Positions 33,756-40,515 of a stretch of 64,000 bases of DNA are shown here, in pieces. A program made the translations under genes and the position numbers. Position 1 is the stretch's first letter, and every line of letters starts with the position of its first letter. The notes beneath the pieces are model-generated. The model saw only the letters and a list, made by a program, of their open reading frames with translations, did not search any database and was not told where the DNA came from. Source of the stretch: an uncultured Flaviramulus sp. (lineage in GTDB: Bacteria; Bacteroidota; Bacteroidia; Flavobacteriales; Flavobacteriaceae); assembly GCA_947487155.1 (NCBI GenBank), contig CANKVS010000009.1, positions 1 through 64,000 on the forward strand. The letters are read 5' to 3'.

Positions 33756-33772
33756 AAATTTAAATAAATTAG

Positions 33773-33802
33773 TTGTCAATTCTTAATTTAAACTTATATT
33801 TG
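33773..33802 (+). promoter_or_regulatory. Consensus Bacteroidota promoter of rpsU
   Basis: TTG (33773-33775), exactly 19 bases, then TATATTTG (33795-33802) match the flavobacterial TTG-N19-TAnnTTTG promoter fully. The start point near 33808 leaves a leader of about 30 bases. Confidence 0.85.
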
Positions 33803-33823
33803 CACCCACAAAATCTAAAAGAG

Positions 33824-33830
33824 AGGAGGT
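33824..33830 (+). promoter_or_regulatory. Strong Shine-Dalgarno sequence of rpsU
   Basis: AGGAGGT stands 9 bases before the rpsU ATG. It is the only strong SD I noticed before a gene in this window. In Flavobacterium the anti-SD is covered by bS21, bS18 and bS6, and an SD before rpsU has been linked to autoregulation by bS21. Confidence 0.8.
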
Positions 33831-33839
33831 TAAGACACT

Positions 33840-34034
33840 ATGTTAATAATACCAATAAAAGAAGGAGAAAATATAGATAGAGCGCTTAAGCGTTTTAAAA
33901 GAAAGTTTGATAAAACTGGAACTAAACGTCAATTACAAACACGTAAGCAGTTTAACAAACCTTCAGTAGTACGTAGAGCGCAAATACAAAAAGCGCAGTA
34001 CATTCAAGGATTAAGAGATGCAGAAGATATATAA
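33840..34034 (+). CDS. rpsU: Ribosomal protein bS21
   Basis: The 64-residue basic protein starts MLIIPIKEGENIDRALKRFK, the bS21 core. In Bacteroidota bS21 helps hide the anti-Shine-Dalgarno end of 16S rRNA, so most genes lack an SD. This gene is an exception: it has a strong SD (33824-33830), which fits a feedback loop in which ribosomes lacking bS21 translate it. It has a consensus promoter and its own terminator (34053-34080) before xerC, so it can be regulated separately. Confidence 0.97.
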   Translation: MLIIPIKEGENIDRALKRFKRKFDKTGTKRQLQTRKQFNKPSVVRRAQIQKAQYIQGLRDAEDI

Positions 34035-34052
34035 GTTGTACTTAATAATATT

Positions 34053-34080
34053 AAATCCCACTTTAAGTGGGATTTTTTTT
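34053..34080 (+). terminator. Intrinsic terminator of rpsU
   Basis: ATCCCACTT pairs with AAGTGGGAT, directly followed by eight T. Confidence 0.92.
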
Positions 34081-34155
34081 GCTCTAAATTTAAATATTTA
34101 AGAGGTTTTAATAATAAAACGTTGTACATTTAACTTCATGCTTTAATGTGTATAC

Positions 34156-35046
34156 ATGTTGCTTAAACCCTTTACAGATTATTTATTACTAGAAAAAAAC
34201 TATGCTGCACTAACAGTAAACGCATATCAAAATGATTTAGAAAGTTTTTTAGAATTCATTAAAAGTGAATACGAAACTAATTCGATTGATAAAGTTAACT
34301 ACCCGCAAATAAGATCATGGATTGTAATTTTGGTAGAACAAGGCTTATCAAATAGAAGTATTAATAGGAAAATATCGGCATTAAATACTTACTATAAATT
34401 TCTTTTAAAAATAGAAGAAATCACTAAAAACCCACTTTCAAAACATAAAGTATTAAAAACGAATAAAAAAATTCAAATCCCCTTTTCGGAAGATGAAATA
34501 ATGACGGTTTTAAACGATATGTATTTCGAGAAGAATTTTGAAGGAATACGTAATAAATTAATCATAGAATTATTTTATTCAACAGGAATAAGACGCATTG
34601 AATTAATCGAACTAAAACTAACTAATGTTAATTTACATAATAAAACGTTAAAAGTATTAGGTAAGAGAAATAAAGAGCGTATAGTACCGTTATTGGAATC
34701 TGTAGCACAAACAATAAATAAGTATTTAACGGCACGATCTAAATTAGAAAGTATTACAGATGCAGACAGGTTATTTTTAACGAAAAAAGGAATTAAAATA
34801 TACGAAACACTTGTGTACAGAATAATAAATGATTATTTTAGTTTAGCATCATCAAAAGTAAAAAAGAGTCCACATATATTGCGGCATTCTTTTGCTACCC
34901 ATTTACTTAATAAGGGTGCCGATTTAAACGCTGTTAAGGAGCTTCTTGGCCATTCAAGTTTAGCAGCTACTCAAGTTTATACTCATAATAGTATAACAGA
35001 ATTGAAAAAAGTACATATTAGTGCACACCCAAGAAGCAAAACATAG
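34156..35046 (+). CDS. xerC: Tyrosine recombinase XerC-like
   Basis: The 296-residue tyrosine recombinase has an N-terminal SAM-like core-binding domain (about 1-90) and the catalytic domain. The visible catalytic set is R146 (TGIRRIEL), K170 (LGKRNKER), H240-xx-R243 (HILRHSFATH), H266 (LLGHSSLA) and nucleophile Y275 (TQVYTHNS). All are present, so it should be active. Its place between rpsU and hpf, upstream of the tRNA-tuf cluster, is a stable housekeeping order in Bacteroidota, so chromosome dimer resolution is likelier than a mobile integrase. XerD versus XerC assignment is from context. Confidence 0.9.
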   Translation: MLLKPFTDYLLLEKNYAALTVNAYQNDLESFLEFIKSEYETNSIDKVNYPQIRSWIVILVEQGLSNRSINRKISALNTYYKFLLKIEEITKNPLSKHKVLKTNKKIQIPFSEDEIMTVLNDMYFEKNFEGIRNKLIIELFYSTGIRRIELIELKLTNVNLHNKTLKVLGKRNKERIVPLLESVAQTINKYLTARSKLESITDADRLFLTKKGIKIYETLVYRIINDYFSLASSKVKKSPHILRHSFATHLLNKGADLNAVKELLGHSSLAATQVYTHNSITELKKVHISAHPRSKT

Positions 35047-35082
35047 AAGTTAAATAGTATTGTCTAACCAAAAAACAGAAGT

Positions 35083-35385
35083 ATGAAAGTAAACACACAA
35101 TCAGTTAATTTTAATGCAGATCAAAAATTGATAGACTTTATTCAAAAGCGTATGGATAAATTAGATGTTTTTTATGATAAAGTCATTAAATCAGATGTTT
35201 ATTTAAAAGTTGAAAACACAAGCGATAAAGAAAACAAGATTTTTGAAGCAAGAGTAAGTGTTCCTGGAGATAGTTTTATTGTAAAGAAGCAATGTAAAAG
35301 TTTTGAAGAAGGTACAGATATGGCAGTTTCATCGCTTGAAAGGCAACTAAAAAAGCGAAAAGAAAAATTAAGAACATATTTATGA
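35083..35385 (+). CDS. hpf: Ribosome hibernation promoting factor, short form
   Basis: The 100-residue protein with the HPF/RaiA fold starts MKVNTQSVNFNADQKLIDFI and contains EARVSVPGDSFIVKKQCKSF and the basic tail ERQLKKRKEKLRTYL. It binds the small subunit near the decoding site in stationary phase and blocks translation. It lacks the long C-terminal dimerisation domain of HPF-long. It follows xerC by 36 bases, and a terminator (35437-35463) lies downstream, into which the tRNA promoter is nested. Confidence 0.92.
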   Translation: MKVNTQSVNFNADQKLIDFIQKRMDKLDVFYDKVIKSDVYLKVENTSDKENKIFEARVSVPGDSFIVKKQCKSFEEGTDMAVSSLERQLKKRKEKLRTYL

Positions 35386-35406
35386 TAAAATTTTTCAAAA
35401 AATGTT

Positions 35407-35435
35407 TTGAATAAAAGAAAATATATATACATTTG
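35407..35435 (+). promoter_or_regulatory. Promoter of the tRNA-tuf cluster
   Basis: TTG (35407-35409), 18 bases, TACATTTG (35428-35435) fit the flavobacterial promoter. The start point near 35441 falls inside the left arm of the hpf terminator, so the new transcript would lack the complete hairpin. Confidence 0.65.
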
Positions 35436-35436
35436 C

Positions 35437-35463
35437 AGTCCGTTAGAAATAGCGGGCTTTTTT
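35437..35463 (+). terminator. Terminator of xerC-hpf, overlapped by tRNA promoter
   Basis: AGTCCGTT pairs with AGCGGGCT (two wobble pairs), followed by six T. It should stop transcripts reading in from hpf. Confidence 0.65.
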
Positions 35464-35487
35464 ATGACTAAAAAGTGATAAAAATAC

Positions 35488-35561
35488 GCCGATGTAGCTC
35501 AGCTGGCTAGAGCAGCTGATTTGTAATCAGCAGGTCGTGGGTTCGAGTCCCTCCATCGGCT
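35488..35561 (+). tRNA. tRNA-Thr (TGT)
   Basis: The cloverleaf is complete: acceptor GCCGATG/CATCGGC, D-arm GCTC..GAGC, anticodon stem CTGAT/ATCAG with loop TTTGTAA-type and anticodon TGT, T-arm GTGGG TTCGAGT CCCTC-type with one irregular pair. The discriminator is T, and no CCA is encoded. It is the first gene of the cluster. Its last 18 bases recur at 35650-35667. Confidence 0.97.
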
Positions 35562-35562
35562 C
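35545..35562 (+). repeat. tRNA-Thr 3'-end direct repeat, copy in the gene
   Basis: GAGTCCCTCCATCGGCTC is the 3' end of tRNA-Thr(TGT) plus one base. It is repeated exactly at 35650-35667. Confidence 0.9.
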
Positions 35563-35625
35563 TAATATATTGAAATGCAAAGGAAGTTGAATTGTGCGGA
35601 AGCATGAATTGACTTGGGACGAGAA

Positions 35626-35667
35626 GTTTATCCTGAGCAAAGTCGAAGGGAGTCCCTCCATCGGCTC
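35626..35667 (+). repeat. TGAGCAAAGTCGAAGG element joined to a duplicated tRNA-Thr tail
   Basis: TTTATCCTGAGCAAAGTCGA (from 35628) leads into a second copy of the tRNA-Thr 3' end (35650-35667). The two tails are 105 bases apart. The rest of the interval has no gene. It looks like a scar of insertion at the tRNA end or a processing mimic. Confidence 0.7.
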
Positions 35668-35700
35668 AAGTTCTTTAAAAGAGTGAAATAAAGTTTAATT

Positions 35701-35782
<82 letters not shown>

Positions 35783-35854
35783 CTTTTTTTGAAATTTTCG
35801 TGCTTTGCGAAGTGTTTTGAATAAATGTTTTAAACTTTGGATTATTAAATAATT

Positions 35855-35927
35855 GCGAGAGTAGCTCAGTTGGTAGAGCGTCAGCCTTCCAAGCTGAATG
35901 TCGCCGGTTCGAACCCGGTCTCTCGCT
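35855..35927 (+). tRNA. tRNA-Gly (TCC)
   Basis: The acceptor is GCGAGAG/CTCTCGC, the anticodon loop CTTCCAA has anticodon TCC, and the T-arm is CCGGTTCGAACCCGG. The discriminator is T. Confidence 0.97.
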
Positions 35928-35938
35928 CTAATATTTAA

Positions 35939-36010
35939 GCCGGTGTAGCTCAGGGGTAGAGCGTTTCCTTGGTAAGGAAGAGGCCACGGGTTCAAATCCC
36001 GTCATTGGCT
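35939..36010 (+). tRNA. tRNA-Thr (GGT)
   Basis: The acceptor GCCGGTG/CATTGGC includes two G-T pairs, the anticodon loop TTGGTAA has GGT, and the T-arm is CGGGTTCAAATCCCG. It is the second Thr isoacceptor of the cluster, 72 bases before tuf. Confidence 0.97.
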
Positions 36011-36081
36011 CTATTTTTAAAAGACAAACAAATTATATTACACTAATATTATTATATAACTTAAGATTAAATTATTAAAAC

Positions 36082-37269
36082 ATGGCAAAGGCAACTTTCG
36101 ATCGTTCAAAACCACACTTAAATATTGGTACAATTGGACACGTAGATCACGGTAAAACAACTTTAACTGCTGCTATTACTAAAGTATTAGCTGATGCAGG
36201 TTTGTCAGAAGCAAAAGATTTCGATCAAATCGATAACGCTCCTGAAGAAAAAGAAAGAGGTATAACAATTAATACATCTCACGTAGAATATGCAACTCAA
36301 AATCGTCATTACGCTCACGTTGACTGTCCAGGTCACGCCGATTACGTAAAGAACATGGTTACTGGTGCTGCTCAAATGGATGGTGCTATTTTAGTAGTAG
36401 CTGCCACTGATGGTCCTATGCCACAAACTCGTGAGCACATCTTATTAGGTCGTCAGGTAGGTATTCCTCGTATCGTTGTATTCATGAATAAAGTGGATAT
36501 GGTTGATGACGAAGAGTTACTAGAATTAGTAGATATGGAAATCAGAGATTTATTATCTTTTTATGAGTATGATGGGGATAATGGACCTGTAATTGCTGGT
36601 TCTGCTTTAGGCGCACTTAACGGTGAGCAAAAGTGGGTTGATACAGTAATGGAATTAATGGAAGCTTGTGATACTTGGATTGAAGAGCCATTAAGAGAAG
36701 TTGATAAAGATTTCTTAATGCCAATTGAAGATGTATTCTCTATTACTGGTCGTGGTACTGTTGCTACTGGTCGTATTGAAACTGGTATTGCTAACACAGG
36801 GGATCCTGTAGAGATTATTGGTATGGGAGCTGAGAAATTAACTTCTACAATTACTGGTATCGAGATGTTCCGTCAAATATTAGATAGAGGTGAAGCTGGA
36901 GATAACGCTGGTATCTTATTAAGAGGTATTGAGAAATCTCAAATCTCTAGAGGAATGGTAATCTGTAAACCAGGTTCTGTAACTCCTCACGCTAAATTTA
37001 AAGCTGAGGTTTATATCCTTAAAAAAGAAGAAGGTGGACGTCACACTCCATTCCATAATAACTATCGTCCACAGTTTTACGTTCGTACAACTGATGTAAC
37101 TGGAAACATTGCGCTTCCTGATGGAGTTGAAATGGTAATGCCTGGAGATAACTTAACTATTACTGTTGAGTTAATTAACACAATTGCAATGAACGTAGGA
37201 TTACGTTTCGCTATCCGTGAAGGTGGTAGAACAGTAGGTGCAGGTCAGGTGACTGAGATTTTAGACTAA
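36082..37269 (+). CDS. tuf: Elongation factor Tu
   Basis: The 395-residue GTPase delivers aminoacyl-tRNA to the ribosome. G1 is GHVDHGKT, switch II is DCPGHADY, G4 is NKVD and the G5 SAL region follows; domains 2 and 3 contain [13 protein letters not shown] and the C-terminal [15 protein letters not shown]. Codon use is cleaner than in its neighbours (many GGT, CGT, ATC), as expected for high expression. It is cotranscribed with the upstream tRNAs, the classical tRNA-tuf arrangement, and followed by a long hairpin and tRNA-Trp. No second tuf is seen in the window. Confidence 0.99.
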   Translation: MAKATFDRSKPHLNIGTIGHVDHGKTTLTAAITKVLADAGLSEAKDFDQIDNAPEEKERGITINTSHVEYATQNRHYAHVDCPGHADYVKNMVTGAAQMDGAILVVAATDGPMPQTREHILLGRQVGIPRIVVFMNKVDMVDDEELLELVDMEIRDLLSFYEYDGDNGPVIAGSALGALNGEQKWVDTVMELMEACDTWIEEPLREVDKDFLMPIEDVFSITGRGTVATGRIETGIANTGDPVEIIGMGAEKLTSTITGIEMFRQILDRGEAGDNAGILLRGIEKSQISRGMVICKPGSVTPHAKFKAEVYILKKEEGGRHTPFHNNYRPQFYVRTTDVTGNIALPDGVEMVMPGDNLTITVELINTIAMNVGLRFAIREGGRTVGAGQVTEILD

Positions 37270-37292
37270 ATTAAAGTTTAATAAAATATTGA

Positions 37293-37327
37293 GTCAAGGT
37301 ATCTCGTTTTTCGGGATGCCTTTTGAC
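37293..37327 (+). terminator. Long hairpin after tuf
   Basis: GTCAAGGTATCTCG pairs with CGGGATGCC plus TTGAC around a T5 loop (wobbles at two places, two unpaired T). Only four T sit in the 3' arm, so it may be a partial terminator or processing site between tuf and tRNA-Trp. Confidence 0.55.
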
Positions 37328-37335
37328 TTATATTT

Positions 37336-37408
37336 ACGGGTTTAGCTCAGTTGGTAGAGCACTGGTCTCCAAAACCAGGTGTCGGGAGTTCGAGTCTCTC
37401 AACCCGTG
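37336..37408 (+). tRNA. tRNA-Trp (CCA)
   Basis: The acceptor is ACGGGTT/AACCCGT, the anticodon stem CTGGT/ACCAG with loop CTCCAAA gives anticodon CCA, and the discriminator is G. It lies directly before secE, a conserved order. Confidence 0.97.
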
Positions 37409-37428
37409 CAAATTAAAGAATAAAAATA

Positions 37429-37623
37429 ATGGCTGGAATTGTAAATTATATAAAAGAATCGTTTGGAGAGCTAAAAAACAATGTTAGTTGGACTCCTAGA
37501 GCAGAAGCGCAAAGTTTAACCGTTTTGGTTGCTGTATTTTCAATTATATTTTCTCTTGCAATATGGGGAATAGATACAGTCTTCAGTAAAGTTATTACAT
37601 TTTACTTTGATTTAATTAAATAA
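37429..37623 (+). CDS. secE: Preprotein translocase subunit SecE
   Basis: The 64-residue single-helix form starts MAGIVNYIKESFGELKNNVS. An amphipathic helix along the membrane with the conserved NNVSWTPRAEAQ segment is followed by one membrane helix (about 35-58). It clamps SecY in the translocon. It is 20 bases after tRNA-Trp and 13 before nusG, in the secE-nusG-rpl operon. Confidence 0.95.
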   Translation: MAGIVNYIKESFGELKNNVSWTPRAEAQSLTVLVAVFSIIFSLAIWGIDTVFSKVITFYFDLIK

Positions 37624-37636
37624 TAAAAAGTTAATT

Positions 37637-38191
37637 ATGTCTGAAGTAAGTGAAAAAAAGTGGTACGTAGTTAGAGCAGTTAGCGGTCAAGAAAATAAGA
37701 TTAAGACATATATCGAGAACGAAATTGCGCGTTTAGGTCTTAGTGATTATGTCGATCAGGTATTGGTTCCTACAGAAAGAGTAATACAAATTCGTAACGG
37801 AAAAAAGATTCATAAAGAAAAAGTGTTTTTTCCAGGCTATATAATGGTTCAAGCTAATTTAACAGGCGAAGTTCCTCATATTATAAGATCGGTTACTAAT
37901 GTAATTGGGTTTTTAGGAGAAACAAAAGGGGGCGATCCGGTGCCGTTAAGACAATCTGAAGTAAACAGAATGTTAGGTAAGGTAGATGAGTTATCCGTTG
38001 AAGAAAGTGCAAATGTAGTTATACCTTTTACTAAAGGAGAAACAGTAAAAGTTATTGATGGGCCTTTTAATGGATTTGATGGTACTATTGAAAACATAAA
38101 TGAAGAAAAGCGTAAACTAGAAGTAATGGTTAAGATTTTTGGAAGAAAAACACCATTAGAATTAAGTTATATGCAAGTAGAAAAAATATAA
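37637..38191 (+). CDS. nusG: Transcription antitermination factor NusG
   Basis: The 184-residue protein has an NGN domain (KKWYVVRAVSGQENKIKTYI, FFPGYIMVQ) and a C-terminal KOW domain (FTKGETVKVIDGPFNGFDGT). It binds RNA polymerase and couples transcription to Rho or ribosomal S10. It has standard length and order before rplK. The 72-base gap to rplK holds a TCTTTC/GAAAGA hairpin (near 38218-38237), possibly part of the ribosomal-protein leader. Confidence 0.97.
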   Translation: MSEVSEKKWYVVRAVSGQENKIKTYIENEIARLGLSDYVDQVLVPTERVIQIRNGKKIHKEKVFFPGYIMVQANLTGEVPHIIRSVTNVIGFLGETKGGDPVPLRQSEVNRMLGKVDELSVEESANVVIPFTKGETVKVIDGPFNGFDGTIENINEEKRKLEVMVKIFGRKTPLELSYMQVEKI

Positions 38192-38263
38192 TAATTGTTA
38201 CATAAAGATAGTTGTTCTCTTTCGCTTCCAATAGAAAGATAGCATCAAACTAAATTATTAAAA

Positions 38264-38701
38264 ATGGCAAAAGAATTAGGTAAAGTAGTTAAGTTACAAG
38301 TTCGGGGAGGTGCTGCGAATCCATCGCCACCGGTTGGACCCGCTTTAGGAGCTGCAGGTGTTAACATCATGGAGTTCTGTAAGCAATTCAATGCTAGAAC
38401 ACAAGACAAACCAGGTAAAGTATTACCGGTTGTTATTTCTGTTTACAAAGACAAATCGTTTGACTTCGTAATTAAAACACCCCCAGCAGCAGTTCAATTA
38501 TTAGAAGCGGCTAAGGTGAAGAAAGGTTCTGGAGAGCCAAACCGAAAAAAAGTAGCTAAAGTTTCGTGGGATCAGGTTAAAACCATCGCAGAAGACAAAA
38601 TGGTAGATTTAAATGCATTTACTATTCAATCTGCAATGAAAATGGTAGCTGGTACTGCAAGATCAATGGGTATAACCGTAACAGGGCAATTCCCTAATTA
38701 A
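38264..38701 (+). CDS. rplK: Ribosomal protein uL11
   Basis: The 145-residue protein starts [20 protein letters not shown]; the N-terminal domain includes [20 protein letters not shown] and the C-terminal rRNA-binding domain ends [16 protein letters not shown]. It binds the GTPase-associated centre of 23S rRNA. It precedes rplA by 18 bases. Confidence 0.98.
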   Translation: MAKELGKVVKLQVRGGAANPSPPVGPALGAAGVNIMEFCKQFNARTQDKPGKVLPVVISVYKDKSFDFVIKTPPAAVQLLEAAKVKKGSGEPNRKKVAKVSWDQVKTIAEDKMVDLNAFTIQSAMKMVAGTARSMGITVTGQFPN

Positions 38702-38719
38702 TCTAAAAAGACATTTAAA

Positions 38720-39409
38720 ATGGCAAGATTAACAAAAAAGCAAAAAGAAGCTGCAGCGAAAATAGAAAAAGGAAGAATTTATTCTGTTGAAGAAGCGTCA
38801 GCATTAATAAAAGAAATCACCAATACTAAGTTTGATGCATCAATAGATTTGGCTGTACGTTTAGGAGTAGATCCTCGTAAAGCAAATCAAATGGTAAGAG
38901 GCGTTGTATCGCTTCCGCATGGAACTGGTAAAGATATGAAAGTATTAGCATTAGTAACACCAGATAAAGAAGCAGAAGCTAAAGAAGCTGGTGCAGATTA
39001 CGTTGGTTTAGACGAATATCTTGATAAAATTAAGAGCGGATGGACGGATGTTGATGTTATTATTACTATGCCAAGTGTTATGGGTAAATTAGGTCCTTTA
39101 GGACGTGTATTAGGTCCTCGTGGTTTAATGCCCAACCCAAAAACTGGTACAGTAACTATGGATGTTGCTAAAGCTGTTACAGAAGTAAAAGCTGGTAAAA
39201 TTGACTTTAAAGTTGATAAAACAGGTATTGTACATGCCGCAATAGGAAAAGCATCATTTAGTGCTGATAAAATTGCTGGTAATGCAAATGAATTATTGCA
39301 AACATTAATGAAATTAAAGCCAACAGCATCAAAAGGAACCTATGTAAAAAGCATTTTCATGTCTTCTACAATGAGTCCAAGTGTTGCTGTTGATACTAAA
39401 ATTGGTTAA
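38720..39409 (+). CDS. rplA: Ribosomal protein uL1
   Basis: The 229-residue protein forms the L1 stalk. Signature: [20 protein letters not shown] then [20 protein letters not shown]. In many bacteria L1 represses its own operon by binding its mRNA; no obvious mimic site was found here. It is between rplK and rplJ with short gaps. Confidence 0.98.
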   Translation: MARLTKKQKEAAAKIEKGRIYSVEEASALIKEITNTKFDASIDLAVRLGVDPRKANQMVRGVVSLPHGTGKDMKVLALVTPDKEAEAKEAGADYVGLDEYLDKIKSGWTDVDVIITMPSVMGKLGPLGRVLGPRGLMPNPKTGTVTMDVAKAVTEVKAGKIDFKVDKTGIVHAAIGKASFSADKIAGNANELLQTLMKLKPTASKGTYVKSIFMSSTMSPSVAVDTKIG

Positions 39410-39429
39410 TTAGTTAAAGACTTTCTATT

Positions 39430-39951
39430 ATGACAAGAGAAGAAAAATCACAAGTAATTGAAGAGTTAACTGTACAATTAGCTGATAATGCTAATATTTA
39501 TTTAGCAGATATTTCAGGATTGAATGCAGATACTACTTCAAACTTACGTCGTGCTTGTTTTAAAGCCAACGTACAGTTAGCAGTTGTTAAAAATACATTA
39601 TTAGAAAAAGCTATGGAAGCTTCCGATAGAGATTTTGGAGATCTTCCTACAGTTTTAAAAGGTAATACTTCAGTAATGTATTCTGAAACAGGAAATGCTC
39701 CTGCTAAAGTAATTAAGGCCTTCAGAAAAAAATCAGAGAAACCTTTATTAAAAGGTGCTTTTATTGAAGAGGCTGTTTACTTAGGCGATGAGCAATTAGA
39801 TATGTTAGTAGATATCAAATCTAAAGAAGAATTGATAGGAGAGATTGTTGGATTATTACAATCTCCTGCTAAGAATGTTATTTCAGCACTTAAATCAGGT
39901 GGCGGAACACTAGCAGGAATTATCAAAACACTATCTGAAAAAGAAGGATAG
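39430..39951 (+). CDS. rplJ: Ribosomal protein uL10
   Basis: The 173-residue protein anchors L7/L12 dimers. It starts MTREEKSQVIEELTVQLADN and contains NIYLADISGLNADTTSNLRR and a C-terminal helix (LQSPAKNVISALKSGGGTLA) that binds L12 pairs. It is 65 bases before rplL. Confidence 0.97.
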   Translation: MTREEKSQVIEELTVQLADNANIYLADISGLNADTTSNLRRACFKANVQLAVVKNTLLEKAMEASDRDFGDLPTVLKGNTSVMYSETGNAPAKVIKAFRKKSEKPLLKGAFIEEAVYLGDEQLDMLVDIKSKEELIGEIVGLLQSPAKNVISALKSGGGTLAGIIKTLSEKEG

Positions 39952-40016
39952 TATTAAATAGTACGCACTTATATTACATTATATTATTATTAAAAATTTA
40001 TTAAAACGATAGAAAA

Positions 40017-40391
40017 ATGGCAGATTTAAAAGATTTCGCAGAACAATTAGTTAACCTTACTGTAAAAGAAGTAAACGAGTTAGCTACTATATTAAAAGAT
40101 GAGTATGGTATCGAGCCTGCTGCAGCTGCTGCAGTTGCCGTTGCTGGTCCTGCTGCTGGTGGAGACGCTGCAGAAGAGCAAACTGAATTTGATGTAATTC
40201 TTAAAGCCGCTGGTGGTTCTAAATTAGCAGTTGTAAAATTAGTTAAAGAATTAACTGGTTTAGGTTTAAAAGAAGCTAAAGGTTTAGTTGATGATGCACC
40301 AAGTGCAATTAAAGAAGCGGTGTCTAAAGACGAAGCTGAAGGCTTAAAAGCATCTTTAGAAGAAGCTGGAGCTGAGGTTGAGCTTAAGTAA
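40017..40391 (+). CDS. rplL: Ribosomal protein bL12
   Basis: The 124-residue protein has an N-terminal dimer domain ([20 protein letters not shown]), an Ala/Gly-rich hinge ([20 protein letters not shown]) and a C-terminal domain with [20 protein letters not shown]. It recruits translation factors to the ribosome. A strong hairpin (40415-40451) separates it from rpoB. Confidence 0.98.
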   Translation: MADLKDFAEQLVNLTVKEVNELATILKDEYGIEPAAAAAVAVAGPAAGGDAAEEQTEFDVILKAAGGSKLAVVKLVKELTGLGLKEAKGLVDDAPSAIKEAVSKDEAEGLKASLEEAGAEVELK

Positions 40392-40414
40392 GCATAGCAA
40401 CCAAACAACATTAA

Positions 40415-40451
40415 GGTTTAGGTCTGAAGTATAGTCTTCAAGACCTAAACC
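40415..40451 (+). promoter_or_regulatory. Hairpin between rplL and rpoB (attenuator or processing site)
   Basis: GGTTTAGGTCT pairs with AGACCTAAACC (11 bp), with an inner GAAG/CTTC stem and a TATAGT loop. There is no T-tract, so it is not a full terminator. E. coli has an attenuator and an RNase III site at the same place. Confidence 0.7.
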
Positions 40452-40515
40452 ATTTTGCGTATATATAGTTAATATACGTTATCAATATTTTTTTTAATCA
40501 TAATTCCGTCCATTG

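Noticed and set aside
34156..35046. Phage or island integrase next to the tRNA cluster
   Set aside because: The recombinase is in the conserved rpsU-xerC-hpf order and no island genes follow, so it is treated as XerC.
35650..35667. A second tRNA-Thr gene
   Set aside because: Only the 3' end is present; no D-arm or anticodon arm precedes it.
40001..40411. Long open frame antisense to rplL (136 codons)
   Set aside because: It mirrors rplL almost base for base, is rich in Ala/Ser as expected from antisense of an Ala-rich gene, and has no family resemblance or promoter.
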